Below are positions 1-8,674 of a stretch of DNA of 64,000 nt, one piece after another (position 1 is the stretch's first letter; the number at the start of each line of letters is the position of its first letter). This DNA comes from an uncultured Lachnospiraceae bacterium (GTDB lineage: Bacteria > Bacillota > Clostridia > Lachnospirales > Lachnospiraceae). The notes beneath the pieces were generated by a model, which made no database searches, was not told the origin of the DNA, and saw only the letters and a list, made by a program, of their open reading frames with translations. Both the position numbers and the translations under genes were made by a program. Location: contig CAJUJP010000012.1 of the NCBI GenBank assembly GCA_910586615.1, positions 1 through 64,000 on the forward strand. Reading direction: 5' to 3'.

Positions 1-60
1 CCGCTTATCCGAGTTCGCGAAGCGAATCTCGCAAAGTTAATTTGCGAAGCAAATTTACTT
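1..60. repeat. Partial copy of hairpin-rich intergenic repeat, at window edge
   Basis: This is the same unit that occurs in three tandem copies at 2361-2611. Two short inverted repeats are visible, TTCGC-GAA-GCGAA and AATTTGC-GAA-GCAAATT, both centred on the heptamer GCGAAGC. The copy is cut by the window start, so upstream units may exist. Together with the downstream array it brackets the gtrA-like gene and the DUF6044 gene. Confidence 0.8.
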
Positions 61-93
61 TTTTTACTTTAACACAAAAGGAACAAAAAGAGA

Positions 94-534
94 ATGAAAG
101 ATTTATATTTGAAATACAGGGACTTCATTATGGAAGTCATTCATTTTGGTATGGTTGGTGTGATCAATACGCTGATGGGATGGGTGATCATGGCGGTTCT
201 TTATAATCTGATCCACATGAATTACTGGCTGTCCAGCGGGATATCCTACTTTATCGGAAGCGTTTTTTCATATCATGCAAACGGGAAACTGACTTTTAAG
301 GTGGAAAACAGGGATAAATGGCTGCCCTGGCGTTTTGCGGTCAATATCATCGTATGTTATTTGATTGCATTCAGCGTGGCGCAGCCGGTAGTTACGAAGA
401 TTCTGTCCTCCGGACAGGGCGTTTCGAAGGCTTTGATCGACAATATTGCGATGATTCTCGGAATGTGCCTCTTTATCGTCATGAATTTTTTCGGACAGAA
501 GTTTTTTGTATTCCGGAAGACGAAGAAGCTTTGA
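94..534 (+). CDS. GtrA family membrane protein
   Basis: A small integral membrane protein of 146 residues with about four hydrophobic helices, matching the usual GtrA length of 120-150. GtrA-like proteins are thought to move or help use polyprenyl-phosphate-linked sugars across the membrane during glycan decoration; the substrate here cannot be told. Visible family features are the N-terminal FGMVGVINT segment, the SYFIGSVFSYHANGKLTF stretch after the second helix and the final helix followed by the basic tail KFFVFRK. The ATG is preceded by AAAGGAAC and a purine-rich spacer. It lies 58 bp upstream of a DUF6044 membrane protein that may be its glycosyltransferase partner. Confidence 0.9.
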   Translation: MKDLYLKYRDFIMEVIHFGMVGVINTLMGWVIMAVLYNLIHMNYWLSSGISYFIGSVFSYHANGKLTFKVENRDKWLPWRFAVNIIVCYLIAFSVAQPVVTKILSSGQGVSKALIDNIAMILGMCLFIVMNFFGQKFFVFRKTKKL

Positions 535-592
535 GAGTGCAATACATGGGGCTTGAAAATTACGGAAGCATCTGTATTCAGAGGTATATGGA

Positions 593-2347
593 ATGAAGCG
601 TATAGCTGAACAAAAATGGTTTCTGTGGCTTACAAAATACTGGTTTCTGTTTCCGGTCACCGGCTTTCTGGCGCTTGCGGCAGGTGTGTTTTTCGGGTAC
701 GGGGAGCGCAGTTATATAGCAGTCCATGATAATATGGATCTGTTTCTGGCACAGTTCCAGATGTTAAAAAACACGAGTTCGTTCTGGAAGCACGGCGTGG
801 ATGTGCCTTTTCTGGGCGGCATCAGCAGAGACAACCTGCCTTCGGAGCTGTCGCTGTATAGCGTGCTGTATATGATATTTCCAACTTATACGGCGTATAT
901 ACTGGGGATTCTGGGCAAGATCCTGCTGGGGATGTTTTCTTTCCGCCTGCTGGCGGGAGAACTGCTGGGGGATCGTTATATGAAATACCGTCCGGCGGTT
1001 TATATGACCGGCTTTGCCTACGGCATTGTCTGGTTCTTTCCGGCTTTCGGTTTTGCTTTTGCATCCATTCCGCTGTGTGTGTACCTGCTGATCAAAATTT
1101 ATAAAAAAGCAGGCTGGCAGTGGTATGCGGCGCTGGCTGTTTACCCGCTGGTGTCTTACTTTTCCTACCACGGTCTTTTTATCCTGGGGTATCTGGTTCT
1201 GGCAGTGCTCTGGCTGTCTGTAAGGGAGAAAAAACCGGTCTGGCGGCTTGTGGCGGCGCTTTTTGTGCTGGCGGCCGGCTATGTGGCGTGCGAGTACCGG
1301 CTGTTCGGGCAGATGCTGCTGGGGGATGAGGTGACGATCCGGGCATCCATTGTAAATCCGAGTCTTACGGCGGGCGAGATCCTTAAGGAGATCGGTGTTG
1401 TCTGGCGGGAAGGGATCTTTCATGCGGACGGTGTTCACGGTAAGATTGTGCTGCCTGTGTGCGTGGTGTATTTTATAGTAAATAACGTATGTTATATATG
1501 GAAAAAGCAAGGAAAGAACATCTTCCGAGATCCTTTTAACCTTGTGATGGCGTTTATTCTTTTTAACTGTGTGGTGTACGGGCTGTATGATTTTGAGCCG
1601 CTGCGCTCTCTGGTGGAACGACTGGTTCCGCCGCTGCAGGGCTGGCAGTTCAACAGGACCATTTTTTTCAATCCTTTTCTCTGGTACGGGGCGCTCCTGC
1701 TGGTGCTGATCAGGCTTTATGACGGCGGGATCCGGCGGGTCTGGCTTGCCAATGTGATTGTCTGCGCGGCTGTCCTTGCGGTTATTTTGACGCCAAACAG
1801 GTACAATGATCTGTATGCTACCTGCCATAACCGTGCTTATGAATATTTCCACGGGACGGAAGTGGATGAGCTGGATTATGAGCAGTTCTATGCGCAGAAA
1901 CTTTTCAATGAAGCTAAGGAAGCTGTCGGATACGGAGGGGAATGGTCGGCGGCCTACGGATTTCATCCGGCAGTGCTGGAATACAACGGAATTGCCACGC
2001 TGGACGGTTATCTGGGATTTTATGCCCAGCAGTACAAGGAGGATTTCCGCAGAATTATCGCGCCGGCGCTGGAGAGAGTGGAAGCCACAAGGATTTATTA
2101 TGATGAATGGGGCGCCAGGGCCTATCTGTATTCGGGAACGGATTTGAGCATTGTTAACGCCACGAAAACGGTGTATGCGACGGATCGTGATATTTATATA
2201 GACGCGGCGGCATTCCGGGATCTGGGCGGAAAATATATTTTTTCCAGATTTGAACTGACCAACGCAGAGGAAGCCGGACTTGTGCTGATAAGCAGTCATC
2301 GTGCCGGGGACGGAAGCTGTGAGGTTTATGTGTATCGCGCGGGCTAA
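593..2347 (+). CDS. DUF6044-like polytopic membrane protein, probable GT-C-type glycosyltransferase
   Basis: A 584-residue protein with roughly ten to twelve hydrophobic helices over residues 15-400, then a soluble C-terminal region of about 170 residues. After the first helix comes an extracytoplasmic loop with the acidic motif HDNMD (about residues 44-48), where GT-C enzymes carry catalytic aspartates, and then a GGISRDNLPSE loop. This resembles the DUF6044/YkoS group. The likely role is transfer of a sugar from a polyprenyl-phosphate donor outside the membrane. Pairing with a GtrA-like protein just upstream agrees with such a decoration cassette. The family name comes from recalled sequence character, not from a search. 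Confidence 0.7.
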   Translation: MKRIAEQKWFLWLTKYWFLFPVTGFLALAAGVFFGYGERSYIAVHDNMDLFLAQFQMLKNTSSFWKHGVDVPFLGGISRDNLPSELSLYSVLYMIFPTYTAYILGILGKILLGMFSFRLLAGELLGDRYMKYRPAVYMTGFAYGIVWFFPAFGFAFASIPLCVYLLIKIYKKAGWQWYAALAVYPLVSYFSYHGLFILGYLVLAVLWLSVREKKPVWRLVAALFVLAAGYVACEYRLFGQMLLGDEVTIRASIVNPSLTAGEILKEIGVVWREGIFHADGVHGKIVLPVCVVYFIVNNVCYIWKKQGKNIFRDPFNLVMAFILFNCVVYGLYDFEPLRSLVERLVPPLQGWQFNRTIFFNPFLWYGALLLVLIRLYDGGIRRVWLANVIVCAAVLAVILTPNRYNDLYATCHNRAYEYFHGTEVDELDYEQFYAQKLFNEAKEAVGYGGEWSAAYGFHPAVLEYNGIATLDGYLGFYAQQYKEDFRRIIAPALERVEATRIYYDEWGARAYLYSGTDLSIVNATKTVYATDRDIYIDAAAFRDLGGKYIFSRFELTNAEEAGLVLISSHRAGDGSCEVYVYRAG

Positions 2348-2360
2348 GCGGTTATTTTAT

Positions 2361-2611
2361 GGTATAGGAAATTTCTACGCTTATTCGAGTTCGCGAAGCG
2401 AATCTCGCAAAGTTAATTTGCGAAGCAAATTTACTTTTGGTATAGGAAATTCCTCCGCTTATTCGAGTCCGCGAAGCGGATCTCGCAAAGTTAATTTGCG
2501 AAGCAAATTTACTTTTGGTATAGGAAATTTTTACGCTTATTCGAGTTCGCGAAGCGAATCTCGCAATCGAACTTGTTCGATTTGTTATTTTGCGAAGCAA
2601 ATTACTTTTTT
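2361..2611. repeat. Three tandem units of a 78-bp double-hairpin repeat
   Basis: Units start at 2361, 2439 and 2517 with GGTATAGGAAATT. Each contains two hairpins whose loop region is GCGAAGC: one with a TTCGC/GCGAA stem, one with an AATTTGC/GCAAATT stem. Units 1 and 2 are both 78 bp. Unit 3 is longer, with about 16 extra bases that include a small TCGAAC-TT-GTTCGA palindrome. Unit 2 differs from unit 1 by T2391 to C2469 and A2401 to G2479, which is a base-pair-preserving change in the first stem. The array lies between a stop codon and a ribosome binding site, with no convincing protein frame. Confidence 0.9.
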
Positions 2612-2656
2612 GATGAAGAGACAAATCAGGGAATGCGAAGAAGAAAGGAAAAGATT

Positions 2657-3637
2657 ATGTCGGTCAGAGTACACAATTTTGCAGGAATTTTGGGGTGGAA
2701 TGCACGGAAATATCTTCCGAAGCTGTCCAGTGAGAGTTATCTGAAGCTGCAGTTTATCACGAGAAGGCGGCAGCAGAAAAAGTATATAGAGTATTTTTAC
2801 GCACAGAAGGAGACGCCCCATCCGGTGGTGGTAAATCTGGAAACAGTGAACCGGTGCAACAGTACCTGCGAGTTCTGTACGGCTAATATTAATGCGGAGA
2901 AACGCCCTTATATGAAGATGGAAGAGGAGATGTATTATTCCATCATTGACCAGCTTCGGGACTGGAATTATAAAGGGCATCTGACCCTTTATGGCAACAA
3001 TGAACCGTGGCTGGACAAGCGGATCGTGGAATTTCATGAATATGCGCGCAAACAGCTTCCGGAGGCTTTTATCTTCATGTCCACCAACGGACTGCTTCTG
3101 GATGTGGCGAAGGTGAAGCAGATCGTTCCTTATGTGGATCAGCTCATCATCAATAATTATTGTCTGAATATGAAAATGCATGATAATATCAAGGTAATTT
3201 ATGATTATGTAAAGGCTCATCCCGACGAGTTTAAGGATGTGGATATCCTGATCCAGATCCGGTATCTGAAAGAGGTGCTTACCAATCGTGCGGGAAGTGC
3301 ACCCAACAAGCCGTCCAGCGGAAAAGTCATCAAAGAGACGTGCCTGATGCCTTACACGGATATGTGGATCATGCCAAACGGCAAACTGGGCATCTGCTGC
3401 TGCGACAACTTTGAGGTGACGGATCTGGCGGATCTGCACACGGTATCCTTGAAGGAAGGATGGAACAGTAAGCCTTACCAGAAACTGCGCCAGGCCATCC
3501 GGGAAGGCAGACAGAATTATCCGTTTTGCAAAAACTGCGATTTTATTGATGCAGGACTGCGTATGGATGCAGTGGATGATGTGTTGAAGCATCATGATAA
3601 GATGCATGGTGCGAGGCAGTCGGTGTTTAAGAAGTAG
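2657..3637 (+). CDS. Radical SAM protein with SPASM-type C-terminus
   Basis: A 326-residue enzyme. The CxxxCxxC cluster motif (C67, C71, C74 in CNSTCEFC) would bind the 4Fe-4S cluster that cleaves S-adenosylmethionine. The GNNEPWLD segment and the TNGLLLD stretch follow, as in this superfamily. The C-terminus carries a cysteine set expected of a SPASM or twitch auxiliary cluster: C229, the triple C247-C249 and the CKNC pair C291/C294. An upstream in-frame ATG at 2573 would extend the protein into the repeat, so the ATG at 2657 with AAGAAAGGAAAAG before it is preferred. Surroundings suggest modification of a sugar or a surface molecule, but the substrate is unknown. Confidence 0.85.
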   Translation: MSVRVHNFAGILGWNARKYLPKLSSESYLKLQFITRRRQQKKYIEYFYAQKETPHPVVVNLETVNRCNSTCEFCTANINAEKRPYMKMEEEMYYSIIDQLRDWNYKGHLTLYGNNEPWLDKRIVEFHEYARKQLPEAFIFMSTNGLLLDVAKVKQIVPYVDQLIINNYCLNMKMHDNIKVIYDYVKAHPDEFKDVDILIQIRYLKEVLTNRAGSAPNKPSSGKVIKETCLMPYTDMWIMPNGKLGICCCDNFEVTDLADLHTVSLKEGWNSKPYQKLRQAIREGRQNYPFCKNCDFIDAGLRMDAVDDVLKHHDKMHGARQSVFKK

Positions 3638-3829
3638 GGGCGCTTTGCAGGATATCGTGCGAATATGTGCGGAAGCGGAGCACAAAGGCGTGAAAGGACA
3701 GCAGTGCAGGCGGCAGATCGATGCAGGCAGTACGGCGATAGAAGAAGCAAGGTATATGCATAAGAGAGCATACAGAAGAAACAGATCAATGGGGGAACTG
3801 TCCGGCCAGGAGTCGGATTTGATAAAGAA

Positions 3830-4858
3830 ATGGCGAAAAAAAGATTTTATAATATGCTGTTGTGTATTGGTGCTGCGGCGATGTGTCTGACAGGATGCGG
3901 CGGGAATGCTGAAGATAACGGAACGGATCTTACTGTGAAAAACGGCGGTGTTATGGCTGAAAATGAATCGGTGAATCATGACATAAATGTCGGAAAAAGT
4001 CAGCCTACAGAGGACGGGACGGATGAAATTGTCAATGGTGTCGTTAATGATGATCCTTTGGGTGCAGATGACGGCAGTGGGGTATTTGAAGCTGATGGGG
4101 CAGGAACGCCTGACATTGCAGAAAATGCTGCAAAAGACCGCTGGAAAGGCGCCGGAGTATCTATTTTGGGCGACAGCATTTCTACGTTTGACGGCTGGAT
4201 ACCAGGAGAATGTGTTGTTTTTTATCCGCTTTACGGAGAAGTGACAGACGTGTCGGATACTTGGTGGTATCAAGTCATAGAAGAAGCGGAACTGGAATTG
4301 TGTACCAACAATTCTAGTGCAGGATGCACCTGTACGGGTGATTCCTTATCCATAGACGATCCGGCATATGCCTGCAGCGGCGGCAGGATATCCATGCTTA
4401 TGGGAAAAGGCGGGCGGCTGCCGGAGTTGATTTTAGTGTATCTTGGAACCAATGACCTTTTAAAAGGCATTCCGCTGGGGGATAATGACGGTACCCGTCT
4501 TGTGGAAGAAGGAGAAATAGATAATTTCAGTGACGCGTACAGCTTGATTCTGGACAAACTTGCCAGCGAATATCCCACGGCTCAGGTTTATTGCTGTACA
4601 TTGGCGCAGGTGGGCGACTGGGGAACGGAACAGCCCTTTGTTACCTTTGAGAATCATTTGGGTTTGACGGCAGCCGATTATTCCGAGACGATCCGGACTG
4701 TTGCGGCGGGCAAAGGGGTTCCCGTGATCGATCTCTATAACTGCGGGATTGAGATTGATAATCTGCAGCAGATGTCATCGGATGGCGTTCATCTTACGCC
4801 CACAGGGATGGAGTTTGTGAAGAAGGCGGTGCTTACAGGGATTTCTGGTACATGGTAG
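3830..4858 (+). CDS. SGNH/GDSL hydrolase, predicted lipoprotein
   Basis: A 342-residue exported protein. Residues 1-23 form a basic n-region, a hydrophobic core and the lipobox LTGC, so C23 should be lipidated and the protein held on the outer face of the membrane. An acidic low-complexity linker (about 25-105) precedes an SGNH hydrolase domain with GDS (S116), GTNDL (the Asn block) and DGVHL (D318, H321). All catalytic residues are therefore present. Relatives act as esterases or deacetylases on carbohydrates. The start has only a poor ribosome binding site (TTGATAAAGAA), so expression may be weak or a different start may be used. A clear terminator follows. Confidence 0.85.
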   Translation: MAKKRFYNMLLCIGAAAMCLTGCGGNAEDNGTDLTVKNGGVMAENESVNHDINVGKSQPTEDGTDEIVNGVVNDDPLGADDGSGVFEADGAGTPDIAENAAKDRWKGAGVSILGDSISTFDGWIPGECVVFYPLYGEVTDVSDTWWYQVIEEAELELCTNNSSAGCTCTGDSLSIDDPAYACSGGRISMLMGKGGRLPELILVYLGTNDLLKGIPLGDNDGTRLVEEGEIDNFSDAYSLILDKLASEYPTAQVYCCTLAQVGDWGTEQPFVTFENHLGLTAADYSETIRTVAAGKGVPVIDLYNCGIEIDNLQQMSSDGVHLTPTGMEFVKKAVLTGISGTW

Positions 4859-4890
4859 AATGCAGTGCTTTCATTTTATAACTAAAAGAT

Positions 4891-4945
4891 AAAGCAGCAC
4901 GTTTGTCAGTTTTAGGGATGGCAACGCTCTGCTTTAATTTTTTTT
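4891..4945 (+). terminator. Rho-independent terminator after the SGNH lipoprotein gene
   Basis: AAAGCAG (4891-4897) pairs with CTGCTTT (4929-4935), with inner CGTT/AACG pairing and a following run of eight T. It overlaps the 3' end of the minus-strand XRE remnant. Confidence 0.75.
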
Positions 4946-5071
4946 GCTTGTTCTACCTACGATATAGTCAATGCTTACTTTGTAGTAATCGGCTAATTTT
5001 ATAAATACTTCAATAGGAATATTGACTTTTCCGAGTTCATATTTAGAATAGGTTGTTTGCTTGATATATAA
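4934..5071 (-). pseudogene. Truncated XRE-type helix-turn-helix regulator remnant
   Basis: The minus strand reads 45 codons open to a TAA at 4934-4936, but it opens after a TGA at 5072-5074 and has no start codon. The encoded stretch contains YSKYELGK, NIPIEVFIKLADYYKV and SIDYIVGRT, which is the second half of a Cro/C1-type (HTH_3) domain. The recognition part further upstream is gone. This is probably the relic of a phage- or element-type repressor and marks an old insertion or deletion boundary. Confidence 0.7.
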
Positions 5072-5171
5072 TCATGATCATGTAACTCCATGCATTACGG
5101 GGGCGCTCAACAGAAATATATTTATTATTGTGGTAAAGTTATTTCTATTATAGGCAGTCTCATCGTGACTA

Positions 5172-5200
5172 TTGAAAAAATGTCGTAATAAGACTATAAT
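5172..5200 (+). promoter_or_regulatory. Sigma-A-type promoter for the 5251 gene
   Basis: TTGAAA (5172-5177), a 17-bp spacer and a perfect TATAAT (5195-5200). The inverted repeat GACTAT (5167-5172) / ATAGTC (5206-5211) brackets the promoter and may be an operator. Confidence 0.75.
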
Positions 5201-5250
5201 CTAAAATAGTCGCAATACAACTATGCATTACAGGCAAAGGAGATCTGGAA

Positions 5251-6510
5251 GTGAAAGAGTTTGTAAAGTTGCTGATAACAGAGTGGATAATTGTTATAAT
5301 CTGTGCAATTGTGGGTCTGACAGGGCTTTCGGCTATTTATTTAATTCCTCAGAAATATATACAAAATAATATAAAAGTTTCTTCCGCCATTTTACATAAA
5401 GAAGGTGAGTACGGACAGCTTTGGGAAACGATTAAGGAAACAGTGCTAGACGGACATACAGATGGATTGATGCTAAATGTCACATATACAGCAACGAAGG
5501 ATAGCAGAAGGGATGTTCTTCTAAATACAAAAGTCAAGGTGACTGGTAAGAATCCGATGGATTCGTTGTATGAAATGATTAATGGCCTTACAGGAGATTA
5601 TAAGGTAGAAAATTATGGAAGGTATTGGCATGGATATCAATTGATTTTAGGTCCTCTTTTTTGCTTTTTTACATATGCTGATATCAGGCAGATCAATATG
5701 ATTCTGCAAATTGCAGTTGTTTTTTATTTTATATTGGCGTTGTCAAGATCAGGGAATAGAATATTGTGCATTCCGTTTTTTGGAATGTATGTGTTTTTAT
5801 CCCCAGTCAGCCTGTTTAGTTCACTTCAGTATTCACCATGCTTTTATATTATGATGGGAACCCTTACGGTGCTGATTACTTTTGAACGATATATGAAAGA
5901 TAGCAGGCGAAATTATTTGTTTTTATCAGCAGGTATTTTAACGGCTTTTTTTGACTTGATGACATACCCTTTGGTTACTCTGGGCGTCCCCTTGATCGCC
6001 TATTTGGGAACAGACCGGGAATGTTTGCATTCAATCAAAAAAGGTTTTAAAAGCATAATAGTCTATTCTCTGTCATGGGTGATCGGATACGCGGGAATGT
6101 GGATGTCAAAATGGATTATAGCTTCCGTGTTGACGGAAGAAAATGTGATTTTAGACGCACTTGAGCAGATGCGCCGTCGAAGCAGCGGGGTGGATTCTGG
6201 CCATACATGCCTTTCCACGATCAAACTAAATATGGGTGTGTGCAATATAAAAGTTTTGCTGCCTGTGTTTACATGCATTGGCATATGTATTTTGGTGGCC
6301 ATAGTTAAGAACCGCAAGACAGGGCAGAAACTTCTTCCGGGTACGTGGATGCTCCTGCTGGTAACGATGTATCCCTTTGTCTGGTATTGTGTCGTAAGAG
6401 AGCATTCATGGTACCATTCTTTTTTTACCTGGCGTGAGCTTGCAATCAGTGTTTGGGGAGTAATTATGATCGGAGTGGTGCATGTCAGACCGGACTCCGC
6501 GCATCTGTAA
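5251..6510 (+). CDS. Polytopic membrane protein, GT-C-like, function unknown
   Basis: A 419-residue protein with an N-terminal helix (about residues 8-32), an extracytoplasmic domain (33-125) and at least seven further hydrophobic helices. The YGRYWHGYQLILGP segment before the second helix resembles the substrate-side loop of GT-C glycosyltransferases, but no firm DxD motif was recognised. The start is GTG, chosen because AAAGGAG lies eight bases upstream. The gene and its leader are visibly more A/T-rich than the flanking polysaccharide genes, and it has its own promoter and terminator. It also sits next to a regulator remnant, so it may have been acquired separately. Confidence 0.6.
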   Translation: MKEFVKLLITEWIIVIICAIVGLTGLSAIYLIPQKYIQNNIKVSSAILHKEGEYGQLWETIKETVLDGHTDGLMLNVTYTATKDSRRDVLLNTKVKVTGKNPMDSLYEMINGLTGDYKVENYGRYWHGYQLILGPLFCFFTYADIRQINMILQIAVVFYFILALSRSGNRILCIPFFGMYVFLSPVSLFSSLQYSPCFYIMMGTLTVLITFERYMKDSRRNYLFLSAGILTAFFDLMTYPLVTLGVPLIAYLGTDRECLHSIKKGFKSIIVYSLSWVIGYAGMWMSKWIIASVLTEENVILDALEQMRRRSSGVDSGHTCLSTIKLNMGVCNIKVLLPVFTCIGICILVAIVKNRKTGQKLLPGTWMLLLVTMYPFVWYCVVREHSWYHSFFTWRELAISVWGVIMIGVVHVRPDSAHL

Positions 6511-6620
6511 TGAGAAACCTAAGTATTCTTTCGAACTTAGAAATATAGATGGGGCATTTTAAATTTCCATACAATTTTTCGAAATCTATTATGGTCGGAA
6601 CTTTATACTGCAGAACATGA

Positions 6621-6694
6621 GACTCTGCCGCATTCTGAAAAGATACTTTTAAGATGAAAAAGTAAACTTTTCAGAGTGTGGCGGAGTTTTTTTA
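6621..6694 (+). terminator. Strong Rho-independent terminator
   Basis: The arm ACTCTGCCGCATTCTGAAAAG pairs with CTTTTCAGAGTGTGGCGGAGT, about 20 bp with a few mismatches, and is followed by seven T. It terminates transcription from the 5251 gene. Confidence 0.85.
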
Positions 6695-6881
6695 TTCATA
6701 GGAAAACCGTCCTGCGAGATAAAAAGCCAATTAAGGTAATGCTAAGGTGTTTTTAAGAATTACTTAATATTTCCTTGAAGAAAAAACACAGATTCATTCG
6801 TTATCATAATATAGAAGAAGGAAACAATAACCGGGATGTATAAAAAACCGGCAGAATAAAACGGATAACGGAGGTTATGGT
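6695..6881 (+). other. Leader of the 6882 glycosyltransferase gene
   Basis: An A/T-rich stretch upstream of a GT2 gene. The only clear element is the ribosome binding site CGGAGG about ten bases before the ATG at 6882. A promoter is expected here because a strong terminator lies just upstream, but I could not pick a convincing -35/-10 pair. No protein-coding signal was seen. Confidence 0.4.
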
Positions 6882-7940
6882 ATGCAGAATACAAAACAGA
6901 CAAAGTACATTACATTTACGGTGCCCTGCTATAATTCGCAGGATTATATGAGGCGGTGTATTGATTCGCTTCTGAGAGGGGGAGAGGACGTGGAGATCAT
7001 TATTGTGGATGACGGTTCCACGGACGCTACCGGCGAAATTGCAGATTATTACGAGGGACTTTACCCCGATATTGTAAAAGCGGTACATAAACCAAACGGC
7101 GGACACGGTTCCGGTGTCAATAAAGGACTTGAACTGGCAGAAGGTATTTTCTTCAAGGTGGTGGACTCGGACGACTGGCTGGACGAAGGCGCTTATGAAA
7201 AACTGCTGCACAGGATCAAAAGATTTTGCACGATGAGAGAAGCAGGTCTCGTAGGCTGTGTGCCGGATCTGTTTGTCTGCAATTATATTTATGATCATCT
7301 GGAAGAGGGAACGTCACATGTGATGCATTACAGAAATGTTTTTCCCATGGAAGAGATCTGTGACTGGAATGATATCGGAAGATTCCATACATCGCAGTAT
7401 CTGATCATGCACGCGCTGATCTTTCAGACGGAAGTGCTGAGAAAGGCGGATGTGGTGCTGCCGGAGCATACTTTTTATGTGGATAATATCTTTGCCTACA
7501 AGCCGCTGCCTTACGTAAAGCATATCTATTACATGGATATCGACCTGTATCATTATTACATTGGCAGAGAGGATCAGTCGGTCAACGAAAAAGTGCTGAT
7601 GAGCCGGATCGACCAGCAGATCAAGGTGACGAAGATCGTATCCCGGTGTGTGGATCTGAACGAAGTGCGTGAGGAATATCCTAAACTGGCAGAATATATG
7701 TGCCGCAATATTTCTATTATGATGGCGATCTCATCCATCCATCTGCTGCTGATTGATTCACAGGAGGCATATGGCAAGCGCAGGCAGCTCTGGAACCATA
7801 TTAAAGAAGAAAATATCCGGTTGTACATCCGGTTGAAATATACTACGCTGAGCGGTTTGACATATCTTCCCGGCAGGCTTGGCGGGATGCTTACCAAGAG
7901 CGGATACCGTGCGGCGAGAAAGATTTATCAGTTCCAGTAG
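6882..7940 (+). CDS. Glycosyltransferase family 2
   Basis: A 352-residue cytoplasmic or membrane-associated GT-A enzyme. The N-terminus has the VPCYNSQDYM nucleotide-binding strand, then IIIVDDGSTDAT, the KPNGGHGSGVNKGL segment and the metal-binding DSDDW (about residues 101-105). After the catalytic domain a helical C-terminal region of about 130 residues follows. It should add a sugar from a nucleotide donor to a growing glycan or lipid acceptor; donor and acceptor cannot be read from the sequence. A good GGAGG site supports the ATG. It stands about 60 bp upstream of a YiiX-like hydrolase gene and may be cotranscribed with it. Confidence 0.9.
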   Translation: MQNTKQTKYITFTVPCYNSQDYMRRCIDSLLRGGEDVEIIIVDDGSTDATGEIADYYEGLYPDIVKAVHKPNGGHGSGVNKGLELAEGIFFKVVDSDDWLDEGAYEKLLHRIKRFCTMREAGLVGCVPDLFVCNYIYDHLEEGTSHVMHYRNVFPMEEICDWNDIGRFHTSQYLIMHALIFQTEVLRKADVVLPEHTFYVDNIFAYKPLPYVKHIYYMDIDLYHYYIGREDQSVNEKVLMSRIDQQIKVTKIVSRCVDLNEVREEYPKLAEYMCRNISIMMAISSIHLLLIDSQEAYGKRRQLWNHIKEENIRLYIRLKYTTLSGLTYLPGRLGGMLTKSGYRAARKIYQFQ

Positions 7941-8006
7941 GCAGACATGAAGCAGCCGGAAGCCTGAGCGGGAAAAATACTTGCAATAAAAAAGAGTTAT
8001 TAGAGA

Positions 8007-8627
8007 ATGGGGCATGAAAGGGTTGAAAAAGGTATGGAGCATCTTTATATGGCCTTGGTGGATACGCCGGGCATATTTGCGGCTTTGATCAGGCGTTTTT
8101 TGAAGCAGAAATATATTCATGTGGTGATCGGAATGGATCCCGGACTTGAGGAGGCTTACAGTTTTGGACGGAGAAACCCCAAAATTCCGTTTTTTGCGGG
8201 ATTTGAGCGTGAAGATAAGAGAAAGATACTGGAAGCTTTCCCCACGGCGGATTACCGGGTATGTGAACTGGCCTGCAGCGAGGAGCAGAAGGGGAGGATC
8301 CAAGAGCAGCTTCACCGGGATTACGAGAGGCGGCGGAAGACTCATTACGCGGTGTTGGGGCTTCCTTTTATCCTGTGGGATATTCCCTTTTACCAGAAAA
8401 ATCATTATACCTGTTCTTCCTATATAGCGCGTCTGCTTGGAGAAAATGGAATTACCGTTTCCGAAAAACATTTTTCGCTGGTGACACCGAAAGATTTTTG
8501 CATGTACCGGCAATTGAGGACGATTTATGAGGGAAGTCTGGCGGAATTTGTGGATCAGGAAAGAATGTCGAGGTATGTAGAGGTGGTCAGGGATGTTCTG
8601 CATCCGTGTGTTTCGGCTTCGTCGTAA
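8007..8627 (+). CDS. YiiX/YebB-like (NlpC/P60 superfamily) cysteine hydrolase
   Basis: A 206-residue protein without a signal peptide. It has the permuted papain-fold arrangement: a histidine early (H38 in KYIHVVIGMD) and the cysteine late (C136 in HYTCSSYIARLL), as in the YiiX/YebB group. Such enzymes are thought to hydrolyse lipids or amide bonds, and their substrates are poorly known. The exact start is uncertain: the ATG at 8007 lacks a clear ribosome binding site, and an ATG at 8034 preceded by AAAGGG is an alternative. It lies between a GT2 gene and a YbhN-type membrane protein gene. Confidence 0.6.
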   Translation: MGHERVEKGMEHLYMALVDTPGIFAALIRRFLKQKYIHVVIGMDPGLEEAYSFGRRNPKIPFFAGFEREDKRKILEAFPTADYRVCELACSEEQKGRIQEQLHRDYERRRKTHYAVLGLPFILWDIPFYQKNHYTCSSYIARLLGENGITVSEKHFSLVTPKDFCMYRQLRTIYEGSLAEFVDQERMSRYVEVVRDVLHPCVSASS

Positions 8628-8674
8628 TTGTGTTAACAAAATCGGGAAACTTCGGGCAGAACAGGAGGGAGAAC

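Noticed and set aside
764..2299. Long minus-strand reading frame of 511 codons
   Set aside because: It is antisense to the DUF6044 gene, is rich in Arg/His/Gln as expected from a shadow frame, and has no family features.
2361..2611. Possible CRISPR array
   Set aside because: Units are contiguous and fully repeated, without variable spacers.
2585..4273. Minus-strand reading frame of 562 codons
   Set aside because: It covers the opposite strand of the radical SAM and SGNH genes and the repeat. Composition is that of a shadow frame, and both plus-strand genes have complete catalytic motifs.
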